A DNA stretch of 43,956 bases from Planctomycetaceae bacterium (lineage in GTDB: Bacteria > Planctomycetota > UBA8742 > UBA2392 > JABWBM01): assembly GCA_013360495.1 (NCBI GenBank), contig JABWBM010000029.1:1-43956 (forward strand). Direction: 5' to 3'. This document shows, in pieces, positions 1 to 8,056 of the stretch. The position numbers and the translations under genes are program-made. Numbering within the stretch: position 1 is the stretch's first letter; each line of letters begins with the position of its first letter. Below the pieces are notes generated by a model that had not been told where the DNA came from, did not search any database, and worked only from the letters and a program-made list of their open reading frames with translations.

Positions 1-222
1 CCGTTCATGCCAAAGGTGGTCGCTATTGATGATGATGTCGCCGCTATCGGGCCGATCGAGCGTCATCAACAGGCGCAGGAGCGTCGACTTCCCCGACCCA
101 CTACGTCCAATGATGGCGAGGCGCTGGCCAGCCGGAACGTCGAGATCGAGCCCGCGTAGCACCGGCGTGCCGCCGTATGACTTGTGCAAGCTGCGGATAC
201 GTATGACCGGGTCTGCGCTCAC
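1..222 (-). CDS. ehuA: EhuA-like ABC transporter ATP-binding protein (partial, N-terminal 74 residues)
   Basis: This is the start of the ATPase subunit of a polar amino acid-type ABC importer. The GTG start lies at 220-222 and the gene runs off the left edge. The visible part has the usual beginning of the nucleotide-binding domain: an [12 protein letters not shown] strand followed by the Walker A motif GRSGSGKST. The GTG directly abuts the TAG stop of the upstream permease gene with no spacer, so translation is probably coupled. Its position after ehuB-ehuC-ehuD and the ectoine biosynthesis genes identifies it as the ATPase for ectoine/hydroxyectoine uptake. The Q-loop, signature and Walker B motifs lie outside the window, so function is inferred mainly from context. 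Confidence 0.85.
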   Translation of the reverse strand, partial: MSADPVIRIRSLHKSYGGTPVLRGLDLDVPAGQRLAIIGRSGSGKSTLLRLLMTLDRPDSGDIIINSDHLWHER

Positions 223-891
223 CTACGCCCCCCTTACGAGAAGCCGCTTCTCCGTCCAGCGGATCAACGCTGTAGCGGCGAGACTCAACACGAGAAACAC
301 CAACCCGAGCAATGTGTACACCTCGATCGTGCTGCCGGCGCGAGACGCGTAGTTGTTGGATTCCATCAAAAGCTCGCGGAGCGTGATCGCGAACAACAAG
401 GGTGTATCCTTCAACATCGCCACGAGATAGTTCCCGAGGGCGGGAACGATCGGCGGAATAGCCTGAGGAAGGATGACGGAAATCCACGTCCGCGCGCGAC
501 TCATGTTCAGCGCTTTCGCCGCGTCCCACTGGCCACACGAAACGCCTTCGATGCCCGACCGGTACACTTCTGACACATAACAGGCATAGTGAACGCCGAG
601 CATGACAATGCCGATGGTGAGCGTGCTCGCCCATGGTTGACCAGAGAGCAAGAAATACACGAAGAACAGTTGAATCAGCAGCGGCGTCCCACGCACGAAT
701 TCAACAATGAGTGAGATCGTCCTCGATAAAACCCTAAGCCTACTGCGGCGCAGAATGACCAGCGGCAAACCGAGCATCAGCGCGATCATCATGCCGCCAC
801 ACGTCGCGAGCAACGTTGTCACCACTCCTCTGCCGAGGACGGGCAGCGCGTCCCGGGCAACCATCCAGTCCCACGGCACTTCAAGCAACAT
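223..891 (-). CDS. ehuD: EhuD-like ectoine/hydroxyectoine ABC transporter permease
   Basis: This is a membrane permease of the His/Glu/Gln/opine-type ABC importer family, about 222 residues. Hydrophobic segments include TTLLATCGGMMIALMLGLPL, an LLIQLFFVYFLL helix and a C-terminal helix near YTLLGLVFLVLSLAATAL. The cytoplasmic EAA-type coupling loop is clear (GQWDAAKALNMSRA, then ILPQAIPPIVPALGN). I chose the ATG at 889-891 because a GGGAGG ribosome site (897-902) precedes it; an upstream in-frame start at 927 has no such support. The gene overlaps the end of ehuC by 11 bases. It should pair with EhuC to form the transmembrane channel. Confidence 0.85.
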   Translation of the reverse strand: MLLEVPWDWMVARDALPVLGRGVVTTLLATCGGMMIALMLGLPLVILRRSRLRVLSRTISLIVEFVRGTPLLIQLFFVYFLLSGQPWASTLTIGIVMLGVHYACYVSEVYRSGIEGVSCGQWDAAKALNMSRARTWISVILPQAIPPIVPALGNYLVAMLKDTPLLFAITLRELLMESNNYASRAGSTIEVYTLLGLVFLVLSLAATALIRWTEKRLLVRGA

Positions 892-1546
892 GGGCGCCTC
901 CCGCTCTGATGCCGCGGCTGGCGGCAACCTCTATCCGGCGAACCACAAAGGCGGTCAACGCCGCGATGGCGAAATAGAACGCCAGCGAAATACCGAATAT
1001 TTCCGCGGTGCGCTGCGTGCTGTTCTGCAGCACACGGCCATGATGAGCCAGCTCCTCGACGCTGATGAACATGACAAGCGCGGTATTTTTGAGAAGTTCG
1101 ATCTGAAGATTCCCGTAAGGCGGCAGCATGCGGACAAGCGCCTGGGGAAGGATGACATACCTCATGCGGGACCAGCGCGACATATTGAGCGCGGTCGCTG
1201 CCTCCCATTGTCCTCGTGGAATGCTGGTGATGGCGCCGCGAACGATTTCAGCTCCATAGGAAGAGTAGTTGAGTCCCAACCCCAGCACGCCGACAGCGAA
1301 CGCTCCGAGTTCGATTCCAAAGTAAGGAAGAACGTAATAGAGCCAAAACAATAATATGAGAACTGGCAGCCCTCGAAATACGTGAACGTAGAGAGCAGCA
1401 AGCCCTCGCAGCAGAGCGTTCGGCGCGACTCGCCCGAGCCCTGCGAGGGTCGACAGGACGAGGACGGCCAGGCTGGATACGACGTACACTTTGAGGGTGA
1501 CCCAAAGTCCCTGTGTCAAATGTGGAAAGAGATCGAAGAATGGCAC
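881..1546 (-). CDS. ehuC: EhuC-like ectoine/hydroxyectoine ABC transporter permease
   Basis: This is the second permease of the importer, 221 residues, a normal length for EhuC. It begins MPFFDLFPHLTQGLWVTLKV, has the expected hydrophobic helices, and carries the EAA coupling motif GQWEAATALNMSRWSRMRY followed by ILPQALVRMLPPYGN. A GGGAGT sequence just upstream of the ATG is a plausible ribosome site. It lies 36 bases after ehuB and overlaps ehuD by 11 bases, so all four ehu genes look like one translationally coupled unit. Substrate is inferred from linkage to ectABCD. Confidence 0.85.
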   Translation of the reverse strand: MPFFDLFPHLTQGLWVTLKVYVVSSLAVLVLSTLAGLGRVAPNALLRGLAALYVHVFRGLPVLILLFWLYYVLPYFGIELGAFAVGVLGLGLNYSSYGAEIVRGAITSIPRGQWEAATALNMSRWSRMRYVILPQALVRMLPPYGNLQIELLKNTALVMFISVEELAHHGRVLQNSTQRTAEIFGISLAFYFAIAALTAFVVRRIEVAASRGIRAGGAHVA

Positions 1547-1582
1547 GGTACTCCCATAGATTCATCGCGACGCTTTGAGCCG

Positions 1583-2467
1583 TCACTGGTTCCCCGTGAT
1601 GTCGCTGGCTTTCACGTTGCCCGGCAACTCGTCTTTCGTGAATCCGAAACGCGCAATCAACGCGATGTGCTCCGGCGTGCCGATAAACTTCGCCAGCTCG
1701 GCGTTGAAGGCGTCGAGAAATTCGTGGTCATCTTTGCGAAATCCGAACGCGCCATAGTTCTTCGCGCGCCCGTCAATCTTCGGCTGCCGGAACGGCTCCG
1801 CGCGCTCGAGTCCGTCGCCCGCCTTCTTCAAGAGGTCAAGAACGGTGAGCGCTGTTCCGGAAAATGCGTCGATATGCCCGGTCTTCACGCCTGTGAGCGC
1901 TGTGGCGTTATCCGGGAAAACCATCAATCGCGAATCCGGTACGCCCAAATCTTCCGCGAGCTTCAATTCGACCGTGCCGTTCACTACGCCGAGTTTCGCG
2001 TCGCCCTTGGCTACCACGTCCTCAAAACTGTGCAGATTCTTTGGATTGCCGCTTTTCACCAGAAAAGCCTCACCAACGCCGTATGTCGGGTTCGAAAATG
2101 AAATGGTTTTCGCCCGTTCAGGCGTGATGTACATGCCGGCGGCGATCAGGTCGTAGCGCCCGGCGCGAAGTCCCGGAATGAGCTGTCCAAAATCCACAAG
2201 CTTCGCTTCGATACTCGTCACACCGAGGCGTTTGAGAATGACGCGCGCAATTTCAGGCGCTTCGCCCGTTACCTCACCTGTTGCGGTATCGTAATACCCA
2301 AAGGGAGCCTCGTTGGCATAGGCAATGCGGATCGTCCCCGTACGCTTGACCCGCTGGAGCGTCGTCTCATCATTTCTTGAATCGCAAGACGCCACGCTCA
2401 GCACCGTCACGAACGCCATCAGAGGAAAGATTTTTCGCAAAAACAAAGCTCCGAAATGAGAGGTCAT
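1583..2467 (-). CDS. ehuB: EhuB-like ectoine/hydroxyectoine-binding lipoprotein
   Basis: This is the extracytoplasmic solute-binding protein of the ABC importer (SBP_bac_3 fold). From the ATG at 2467 the protein has 294 residues and an N-terminal lipoprotein signal: a basic start, a hydrophobic stretch and the lipobox VASC, with the lipidated Cys near residue 28. The mature part shows typical family features such as GTIRIAYANEAPFGYYD, GQLIPGLRAGRYDLIAAGMYIT and NPTYGVGEAFLVKSG. In-frame starts also exist at 2506 (ATG) and 2530 (GTG), but neither has a clear ribosome site and both would bury the signal peptide behind a long leader. It follows ectD after a short gap and starts the ehuBCDA group. 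Confidence 0.85.
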   Translation of the reverse strand: MTSHFGALFLRKIFPLMAFVTVLSVASCDSRNDETTLQRVKRTGTIRIAYANEAPFGYYDTATGEVTGEAPEIARVILKRLGVTSIEAKLVDFGQLIPGLRAGRYDLIAAGMYITPERAKTISFSNPTYGVGEAFLVKSGNPKNLHSFEDVVAKGDAKLGVVNGTVELKLAEDLGVPDSRLMVFPDNATALTGVKTGHIDAFSGTALTVLDLLKKAGDGLERAEPFRQPKIDGRAKNYGAFGFRKDDHEFLDAFNAELAKFIGTPEHIALIARFGFTKDELPGNVKASDITGNQ

Positions 2468-2539
2468 GCGGGACGTGGATCGAACTGACGCGAGGGTGGG
2501 GTTCATAGCTACGCCGGTCTTGTCTGACACTTGAACGTA

Positions 2540-3436
2540 TCACAGCAAATCCACAGGAGTTCCGTCGCGTTCACCAAGGAATGCCGGACGCGGCGCGATC
2601 CCCGCAAAAGGATCGACGAGGGCGTTATCGACGCTGTTGTATACGAAAAATATATTGTCGCGCGGGTAGGGAGACAGATTCCCCGCCGAACCGTGCATCA
2701 GATTGCAATCGAAGAACACCACGGAACCAGCCGGCCCCTTGGGCGCCACGATCCCGCCGCGTTCTACCAACATTGTCAGCGCATCGTAGGATGGTGTGCC
2801 GTAACTTTGCTGGCGCAGCGACACCTTGTAATGATTCTCCGGTGTGTCGCCGACACATCGAATGTAGAGTTCATGGGACCGGGGAATAACCATCAAGGAC
2901 CCGTTGAACTCGTTGTTGTCGGAAAGCCAGATCGCCGCGCTGACCGCCCTCATGCGCGGCATACCGTCTTCCATGTGCCAGGTCTCGAAGTCCGAATGCC
3001 AGAAGAACTCGCGCCCTTCGAAGCCGCGCTTGTAGTTGATCCGCGATTGATGCACGGAGACGTCGCTTCCGAGGATTTGCCTCGCGACGCCGGCAAGGCG
3101 ATGATCCTTCACGAGACGCTTGAAGACAGGGCTCAAACGATGGACTCGAAACACTGAGCGCACGGTGTCGTTATTCGGCTCGATGACGACCTCTTCCCGG
3201 GCGCGATCGATGCCGCCATTGGCGAGACGGTCTGCCTCGTCGCGCCATGCTCGCACGTCATCATCCGAAAACAATTTGTCGACGAAGAGAAAACCGTCAC
3301 GTTCGAAACGCTGCAGGTGCTCCGCGGGCAGTAGCCCTCGCCCATCGCCCCACAGCACAGGATCGGCCCGATCTCCATATCCCCACGCCCCCGATACACG
3401 GGAGAAGTAGGGATCGGTCTGACTCATCGTTTTCAT
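2540..3436 (-). CDS. ectD: Ectoine hydroxylase EctD
   Basis: EctD is a non-heme Fe(II)/2-oxoglutarate dioxygenase that converts ectoine to 5-hydroxyectoine. The 298-residue product matches the family length. The EctD signature FFWHSDFETWH...EDGMPRMRAVS is present, with Fe ligands His147, Asp149 and His248 (in NLMHGSAGNLS). The downstream PYPRDNIFFVYNSVDN segment is also characteristic. A GAGGG sequence lies about 11 bases before the ATG at 3436; an internal ATG three codons in is a possible alternative. The gene follows ectC after 126 bases without a gene, which could hold its own weak promoter, and precedes ehuB. Confidence 0.95.
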   Translation of the reverse strand: MKTMSQTDPYFSRVSGAWGYGDRADPVLWGDGRGLLPAEHLQRFERDGFLFVDKLFSDDDVRAWRDEADRLANGGIDRAREEVVIEPNNDTVRSVFRVHRLSPVFKRLVKDHRLAGVARQILGSDVSVHQSRINYKRGFEGREFFWHSDFETWHMEDGMPRMRAVSAAIWLSDNNEFNGSLMVIPRSHELYIRCVGDTPENHYKVSLRQQSYGTPSYDALTMLVERGGIVAPKGPAGSVVFFDCNLMHGSAGNLSPYPRDNIFFVYNSVDNALVDPFAGIAPRPAFLGERDGTPVDLL

Positions 3437-3471
3437 GAATCCGCGCCCTCAGCGGCTAGTGGCTCGCGCCA

Positions 3472-3500
3472 CCTTTATTTTGGGATTTCGATTTGTCCAA
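3472..3500 (-). promoter_or_regulatory. Possible weak internal promoter before ectD
   Basis: Within the 126-base ectC-ectD gap, the minus strand reads TTGGAC (3500-3495), a 17-base spacer and TAAAGG (3477-3472). This fits sigma70 spacing but the -10 is poor. The gap is wider than elsewhere in the operon, so separate control of hydroxylation is possible. No direct support. Confidence 0.2.
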
Positions 3501-3562
3501 GTCTTCAAACGCTCCCGTTGGTCGCGAAAAAATCTACCCCGAACGATAGCCGTCAATGACCA

Positions 3563-3958
3563 CTACCCCTGAACTTCGTTCACGAGCGGATAAGCGCCGG
3601 TTGCATCATGCACTTCCGCGCCAGACACAGGCGGGTTGAAGACGCACACCATGCGCATCTGTGTCTCCGCACGAAGAATATGACGGTCGTGTGCATCGAG
3701 CGCATAGACGGTACCAGGCACGATTGCATAGTTTTCGCCGGAATCCACATGGGTGATGCTTCCCCTGCCCTCAACGCAATACACCGCCTCGAGGTGATTG
3801 GCATATCGCATTTCGAGACAAGCGCCGGCATGCACCAGCGTATCGTGCAGCGAAAAACCCATGCCATGCTTGCGGAGAAGCAGACGCCGGCTCGTCCATC
3901 CGTCCTGTTTCACTTCGTGCTCGGTGCCGAGCACATCGTCAAGTGATCGCACGATCAT
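3563..3958 (-). CDS. ectC: L-ectoine synthase EctC
   Basis: EctC closes the ring of N-gamma-acetyl-2,4-diaminobutyrate to give ectoine. The 131-residue product is a small cupin of normal length. Family features include the start MIVRSLDDVLGTEHEV, the GMGFSLHDTLVHAGACLEMRY metal-site region, HLEAVYCVEGRGSI and the C-terminal HDRHILRAETQMRMVCVFNPP. The ATG at 3956-3958 overlaps the TGA of ectB in an ATGA arrangement, so the upstream extension of the open frame to 4243 is not used. The tight overlap implies translational coupling with ectB. Confidence 0.95.
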   Translation of the reverse strand: MIVRSLDDVLGTEHEVKQDGWTSRRLLLRKHGMGFSLHDTLVHAGACLEMRYANHLEAVYCVEGRGSITHVDSGENYAIVPGTVYALDAHDRHILRAETQMRMVCVFNPPVSGAEVHDATGAYPLVNEVQG

Positions 3959-5244
3959 GCCATGACCTCCTGAGTCCTGGTCGTACGGGGAGAATCCTTC
4001 CTTGCCGAAAGAACCTGATCGATACATGTGTCGATGGTGTTGAGCCCACGCTGTAAATCCGATTCGTCGATCGTGAGCGGCGGCAGCAACTTCAGCACTT
4101 CCCCCTGAGATCCGGATGTTTCCACGAGCATCCCGCGCGAGAATGCCGCGGCGGAAATCGCCGGCGCGACGGAGCTGTCGCCGAACGCCAATCCCTGAAT
4201 CATACCCCTGCCGCGCCATTCGCCCCCATAGCGGCGCGCGCACTGCCTGAGACGATCCTCGATAATCGCGGCCTTGAGACTTACGGCGCGACTCAGAGAG
4301 TCATGGGACCAGAACAATTCGAGGGCTTTCGCCGCCGTTACGAAAGCGTGGTTGTTGCCACGGAATGTGCCGTTGTGCTCGCCAGGCTTCCAGATATCGA
4401 GTTCCGGCTTGAACAACGTCAGCGCCAACGGAAGCCCGAACGCCGAAAGCGACTTTGACAGGCAGATGATGTCTGGCTGGATGCCATACTCCTCGAAGCT
4501 AAAGAAGAGACCGGTACGCCCGCATCCCACCTGCACGTCATCAACGATCAACAGAGCCTTGTGCTTTCTTGCAAGCGATTCCAATTCGCGAAGCCACGAC
4601 CCGGACGCTACGTTGATGCCGCCTTCCGCCTGCACGGTCTCGACAATAAACGCCGCGGGAGCGTCGAGGCCGCTACTGCCATCGCTCAACATCGTTTCGA
4701 TCTGCGCGATGGTATCGACGCCTTCGCCGAAGTATCCGTCGAATGGCGCGCAGAACGTGTGGCCGAGCGGTACTCCCGCTCCATTGCGCTTCATCTCGTT
4801 GCCGGTGACGGCGAGAGAGCCGAGCGTCATGCCGTGAAAAGCGTTGGTGAACGAGATGACGAGGCTGCGCCCGGTGACCTTCCTCGCAAGCTTGAGTGCG
4901 GACTCGACGGAATTCGTTCCTGTCGGGCCGGGGAACATCACCTTGTAGTCCATTTTTCGCGGCTCAAGGATGATGCGCTCGAAGGCTTCGAGCAGACGGC
5001 ATTTCGCGTCGGTCGTCATGTCGAGGGAATGCGCGATACCGTTTCCGGAGATGTAGCTGACAAGCGCGTCTTTCAGCGCCGGATGGTTGTGTCCATAGTT
5101 GAGCGACCCCGCGCCGGAAAAGAAATCCAGGTACTCGGCGCCTTTTCCGTCCCAGAGCTTGCTCCCCAAAGCTTTTGAAAACGTCGCCGGAAAGGTGCGG
5201 CAGTAACTTCGAACTTCCGATTCTCTTCGCGCGATAACATTCAT
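3955..5244 (-). CDS. ectB: Diaminobutyrate-2-oxoglutarate transaminase EctB
   Basis: EctB is the PLP-dependent class III aminotransferase that makes L-2,4-diaminobutyrate from aspartate semialdehyde and glutamate, the first step of ectoine synthesis. The 429 residues are the expected size. Recognisable landmarks are FFSGAGSLNYGHNHP, the phosphate-site PGPTGTNSVESALKLAR, NAFHGMTLGSLAVTGN, the Asp pair in LLIVDDVQVGCGRTG and the Schiff-base lysine in CLSKSLSAFG (Lys264). The ATG overlaps the ectA stop (ATGA, 5241-5244), and the stop overlaps ectC in the same way. Confidence 0.96.
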   Translation of the reverse strand: MNVIARRESEVRSYCRTFPATFSKALGSKLWDGKGAEYLDFFSGAGSLNYGHNHPALKDALVSYISGNGIAHSLDMTTDAKCRLLEAFERIILEPRKMDYKVMFPGPTGTNSVESALKLARKVTGRSLVISFTNAFHGMTLGSLAVTGNEMKRNGAGVPLGHTFCAPFDGYFGEGVDTIAQIETMLSDGSSGLDAPAAFIVETVQAEGGINVASGSWLRELESLARKHKALLIVDDVQVGCGRTGLFFSFEEYGIQPDIICLSKSLSAFGLPLALTLFKPELDIWKPGEHNGTFRGNNHAFVTAAKALELFWSHDSLSRAVSLKAAIIEDRLRQCARRYGGEWRGRGMIQGLAFGDSSVAPAISAAAFSRGMLVETSGSQGEVLKLLPPLTIDESDLQRGLNTIDTCIDQVLSARKDSPRTTRTQEVMA

Positions 5245-5810
5245 GACAGTCCTTTCGTCGCTTCAAGGATTCCAATTCGATAGAGCTCCTCGGCCTCATG
5301 CTTTTCGTCGCCGAAATCATCCTCCGTAAAACCCACGGAGACTTCGAGTGACGCTCCATACCGCTCCCCAAACGACCTGAACAAGCGCTGCGATGGGAGA
5401 TTGGAGGGAGTGACCGTGGCCTCGATGAACTTCAATCGCAGGTCACGCGCCCTTGAGGCGCACTCGCGCAGGAGACGCGTCGCGAGGCCCAGACCCCGCG
5501 CGCGTTCGGCTACAACCACCTGCCAGATGAAGAGCGTATCGCGGCGGCGCAGCGACGGCAGCGCCAGAACCGCGCCGGCAAGCTCGCTTTCGATTTCCGC
5601 TACGACGGACGTCGCGCCAAAGTGCTCACCGATCATGAGGTAGGCGTATACGGAATTTTGGTCGAGCACACCTGACTCCTTTACGAGTCTGTGCATTCCG
5701 GGTCCGTCCTTTGCGCGTGCCTCTCGAAATCTGACATCGGGTCGCGCGGCAGATTTCCCGCCCATGACGGGGTTTGCGACGACAACCGTACCGCTCGCTG
5801 GGTCAAGCAT
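5241..5810 (-). CDS. ectA: L-2,4-diaminobutyrate acetyltransferase EctA
   Basis: EctA is a GNAT-fold acetyltransferase that transfers an acetyl group from acetyl-CoA to diaminobutyrate. The 189-residue product shows the family pattern FREARAKDGPGMHRLVKES, LDQNSVYAYLMIGEHF, FIWQVVVAERARGLGLATRLL (acetyl-CoA-binding loop) and EATVTPSNLPSQRLFRSF. The ATG at 5808-5810 gives a slightly long N-terminus; an internal ATG at 5765 is possible but has no better ribosome site. It is the first gene of the minus-strand operon and faces a divergent MarR gene. No aspartokinase gene (ask_ect) is present in the visible part. Confidence 0.95.
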   Translation of the reverse strand: MLDPASGTVVVANPVMGGKSAARPDVRFREARAKDGPGMHRLVKESGVLDQNSVYAYLMIGEHFGATSVVAEIESELAGAVLALPSLRRRDTLFIWQVVVAERARGLGLATRLLRECASRARDLRLKFIEATVTPSNLPSQRLFRSFGERYGASLEVSVGFTEDDFGDEKHEAEELYRIGILEATKGLS

Positions 5811-5874
5811 AAAACATCCGGGTTACGCCATTCGAATCGCGGCAAACACTCGCATCCTGATTCAAGAAAAAAAT

Positions 5875-5896
5875 GATTCTATATAGAATCGTTCTA
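5875..5896. promoter_or_regulatory. Overlapping palindromic operators between ectA and ectR
   Basis: A perfect 16-base palindrome, GATTCTATATAGAATC, lies at 5875-5890. It overlaps a second inverted repeat, TAGAA-TCG-TTCTA, at 5884-5896. The region also contains a TAGAAT -10-like hexamer on both strands: plus at 5884-5889 with TTCAAG 17 bases upstream, and minus at 5881-5876 with TTTCAA 16 bases upstream. EctR-type MarR proteins are known to repress ectoine operons from a pseudopalindrome overlapping the promoter. This is therefore the likely site where the divergent MarR protein controls both directions. Confidence 0.6.
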
Positions 5897-5993
5897 ATTG
5901 AAAGTATTTGTTTGGCGTGATCGAAGAGCGGAACGTTTTGCGTTGTTTCAATGGTGATTCGTGATAGCGTTACCGTCCTTAACAGGCTCGACG

Positions 5994-6554
5994 ATGAAGA
6001 AGCGTGCCAAGCCGAAATCAAGTGCTCTCGACCGGGTTGCGCCAGCGAACCGGCGGAACGAGATTCCGGCGTCAAAGCCGGACCTCCTGATTTTGCAAGC
6101 GCTTCGCCGCATCATCCGGGCGGTCGACATGCATTCACGAAAACTCACCCACAGCTATGGAATCACAGGCCCGCAGTTGGTGTGCCTCAAGACGCTCATT
6201 GACGAGGGCCCGATGTCGCTTACGACGCTCGCGCGGCGGGTCCATGTCGGCGGCAGCACGATCACGGGAATCATTGACCGGCTCGTCGCCAAAGGGCTCG
6301 TGCTGCGCGTCCAGGACGCGGGAGACCGGCGAAGAAGCGTCGTCAGCGCGACAAAGAAAGCGTCCGGTTTTGTGTCCAAAGCTCCGTCTCCACTTCAGGA
6401 AACGTTCGCCACACGCCTCGCCAAGCTCCCCGAGCTGGAGCAGGCGGCCATCGCCATGTCGTTGCAGCGTATCGTCCACTTGATGGAAGCCGAGGATATC
6501 GACGCGGCCCCAATTCTTCACGGCTCCGAACGGCTTGCGGACGATCCCGCGTAG
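5994..6554 (+). CDS. ectR: MarR-family regulator, probable EctR
   Basis: This winged-helix regulator is divergent from ectA. From the ATG at 5994 it has 186 residues; a GTG at 5961 in the same frame would add 11. The MarR core is clear: LLILQALRRIIRAVDMHSRKL helix, GITGPQLVCLKTLIDEGPMSLTTLARRVHVGGSTITGIIDRLVAKGLVLR (helix-turn-helix) and the wing arginines in VQDAGDRRRSVVSAT. The position and the palindromes at 5875-5896 point to an EctR-like repressor of the ectoine genes, relieved under osmotic stress. The basic N-terminal tail (KKRAKPKSSALDRVAPANRR) is longer than in the minimal family. Confidence 0.85.
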   Translation: MKKRAKPKSSALDRVAPANRRNEIPASKPDLLILQALRRIIRAVDMHSRKLTHSYGITGPQLVCLKTLIDEGPMSLTTLARRVHVGGSTITGIIDRLVAKGLVLRVQDAGDRRRSVVSATKKASGFVSKAPSPLQETFATRLAKLPELEQAAIAMSLQRIVHLMEAEDIDAAPILHGSERLADDPA

Positions 6555-6750
6555 AGACAGACAATCGACTATGCTCGCCAGCGACCCCTGTTGGCGGTCT
6601 TTGTTCGCGACCGGAAACGACTGTCACGAATGGCGTCAGGGCTTCCACGGACACCGCCATTCCCAAGCGTGGGAAGCATCTTCAAAAAAGCATCAGGGCG
6701 CGTGATTGGACCCCTTCCCCCCACCGAGATGCGCGACTCCCGAACTCTCC

Positions 6751-6944
6751 ATCACGATATCAGGACTGCTGCAAAGTCCTCTTTTCCGTCATTCCCGCGA
6801 CTCGCCTCGGCGAAGCGCTTTGGCGTAGCCGTGAGGCGGGAATCCAGAACTTACCCCGGACATTGCTTGGCTCTTGAGATTGTTAATGCTCGAAAATTCA
6901 GGGTTGCTAATTTTCATGACTTTGCAGCAGTCCTGATCACGATA
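6751..6944. repeat. MITE-like element with 19-bp terminal inverted repeats and 9-bp flanking direct repeats
   Basis: The 19-base arm ATCAGGACTGCTGCAAAGT (6759-6777) is perfectly repeated in reverse complement at 6919-6937. The direct repeat ATCACGATA occurs at 6751-6759 and 6936-6944, so it overlaps each outer end of the arms slightly and looks like a target-site duplication. Inside is a REP-like core beginning GTCATTCCCGC and ending GGCGGGAATCC, of the type also found at other spacers in this window. No protein is encoded, so any mobility would need a transposase in trans. Confidence 0.65.
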
Positions 6945-7103
6945 GGGTGCGGTAACTGGTTGTCGGCGCTTCTTCTCCCTCTCCCTGCTAGGGAGAGGGC
7001 CGGGGTGAGGGTTTCATTGAAAAATCACCCTCACCTGCTCGCTGCGCTCGCTTCCCTCTTGCGGAGGGATTTCCAGCGTCATCGACAACCAGTTACCGCA
7101 CCC
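6945..7103. repeat. Inverted-repeat element with 21-bp perfect arms
   Basis: The arm at 6945-6965 (starting GGGTGCGGTAACTGGTTGTC) is repeated perfectly in reverse complement at 7083-7103. The interior carries the CTCCCTCTCCC...GGGAGAGGGCCGGGGTGAGGG type of sequence common in intergenic repeats, followed by its rough complement. It begins immediately after the direct repeat ending the previous element. No clear flanking duplication of its own is visible. Confidence 0.6.
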
Positions 7104-7183
7104 ATGTCGCATGTCTCGTTGACCTTGCTACCGGAATGAACTAGAGTTCACGTCCCGACTTCGAGAGTAGAGATGCTCTTTGA

Positions 7184-7260
7184 CGGGCCGTAGCGCAGCC
7201 TGGTAGCGCACTTCCTTGGGGTGGAAGGGGTCGGGAGTTCAAATCTCCCCGGCCCGACCA
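7184..7260 (+). tRNA. tRNA-Pro (anticodon GGG)
   Basis: A 77-base cloverleaf can be folded. The acceptor stem CGGGCCG pairs with CGGCCCG. The D arm is in TAGCGCAGCCTGGTAGCGCA. The anticodon stem CTTCC/GGAAG encloses the loop TTGGGGT, giving anticodon GGG. The T arm is GGGAG-TTCAAAT-CTCCC. The discriminator A and CCA end are encoded. The sequence downstream looks like a foreign insert, and tRNA 3' ends are common integration sites, but no integrase or duplicated tRNA end is visible. Confidence 0.95.
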
Positions 7261-7264
7261 GCAT

Positions 7265-7312
7265 AAACCCGTGTGGCTCTTGAACTTGAGAGCCATGCGG
7301 GTTTTGCTTTTA
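7265..7312 (+). terminator. Rho-independent terminator of tRNA-Pro
   Basis: AAACCCGTGTGGCTCT is followed by a short loop and AGAGCCATGCGGGTTT, then a T-rich run (TTTTGCTTTT). The stem has one internal mismatch region. Position immediately after the tRNA CCA end fits its terminator. Confidence 0.8.
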
Positions 7313-7500
7313 TCCCGCAAAAATCGTCGCGTCACCCAAAACGTCACCCATTCTTTCACTTTTTCGCAACCAAAGAGTCCATATTCAGGCGCACTTGCGG
7401 GAGTATTTCGGCCCAATCTGGCACACCGCATTGTCCTATAACGCGCCCAAGTCCGATAGAATGCTGGCTCATGTGGCAAACGACAGAATGAGAAATAGAA

Positions 7501-7995
7501 ATGGGGAAGCACCTCGGCAGCTATATCGAACAGGAGCGCATCCGGCAGGGCCTGCGGCGGTCGGAGCTGGCCACCCATGCCGGGTGGCGAAGCACCAAGG
7601 GCTGCCGGAAAATTACGGCGCTTGAGCGCGGCGAGGAAGTTGACGAGGCGGCGCTGCGCCGCCTCGTCCCAGTACTGAACCTCAACCCTAGTGTCATCGA
7701 AATGCTCTTGGAGCGCGACCGGCAAGACTTACTCGCGGAAATCAAGCGGCAGGAAGTCGGGTTTCAACCCTACATGCTCATTCGGCTATTGGCTGCCGTA
7801 TTCATGCGCGTCGAGATTCCCGTTGACGTAGAGCGCGACGAATTCCATTTGCGCGAGTTCGCCCGCGCTCACGCGGAGCACATCAGGCGGCAGGTCTGCC
7901 TAGCCGTCGGCCCCGTGCGCTGTGTCTGGATCAGCCCCGACGACCCGAATGAATGGGTGGAGGATGCCACGCCGCCGCGTCCGTTGTTTCGATAG
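7501..7995 (+). CDS. XRE-like helix-turn-helix protein
   Basis: The 164-residue protein starts MGKHLGSYIEQERIRQGLRRSELATHAGW, the pattern of an XRE/Cro-type helix-turn-helix, followed by RKITALERGEEVDEAALRRLVPVL which completes the DNA-binding domain (about residues 5-65). The C-terminal two thirds are helical, with a hydrophobic MLIRLLAAVFMRVEIPV segment and a HAEHIRRQVCLAVGPVRCVWISPDDP end that I do not recognise. It is the first gene after the tRNA-Pro and terminator. The ribosome site before ATG 7501 is weak. Role unknown; possibly a regulator of the small island. Confidence 0.65.
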   Translation: MGKHLGSYIEQERIRQGLRRSELATHAGWRSTKGCRKITALERGEEVDEAALRRLVPVLNLNPSVIEMLLERDRQDLLAEIKRQEVGFQPYMLIRLLAAVFMRVEIPVDVERDEFHLREFARAHAEHIRRQVCLAVGPVRCVWISPDDPNEWVEDATPPRPLFR

Positions 7996-8056
7996 GCCGA
8001 GTCACCACGATCAACCGGTTGCCCGCTCTGGAAGCCTGACAGACAATGCGGGCAAC

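Larger units (their letters stand above)
6555..7139. other. Gene-free spacer filled by two stacked inverted-repeat elements
   Basis: No credible gene lies between the MarR gene and the tRNA. Open frames here are short and run across repeats. The stretch holds two inverted-repeat elements at 6759-6937 and 6945-7103, described separately, plus about 200 unremarkable bases after the MarR stop. Confidence 0.7.

Noticed and set aside
2468..2542. EctD TGA in frame with the upstream extension of EhuB, as if fused through UGA
   Set aside because: EhuB has its own complete lipoprotein signal starting at 2467, and EctD ends at its normal length.
7141..7725. Minus-strand open frame across the tRNA and the XRE-like gene
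   Set aside because: Its sequence is the antisense of the tRNA and of a plausible plus-strand gene.
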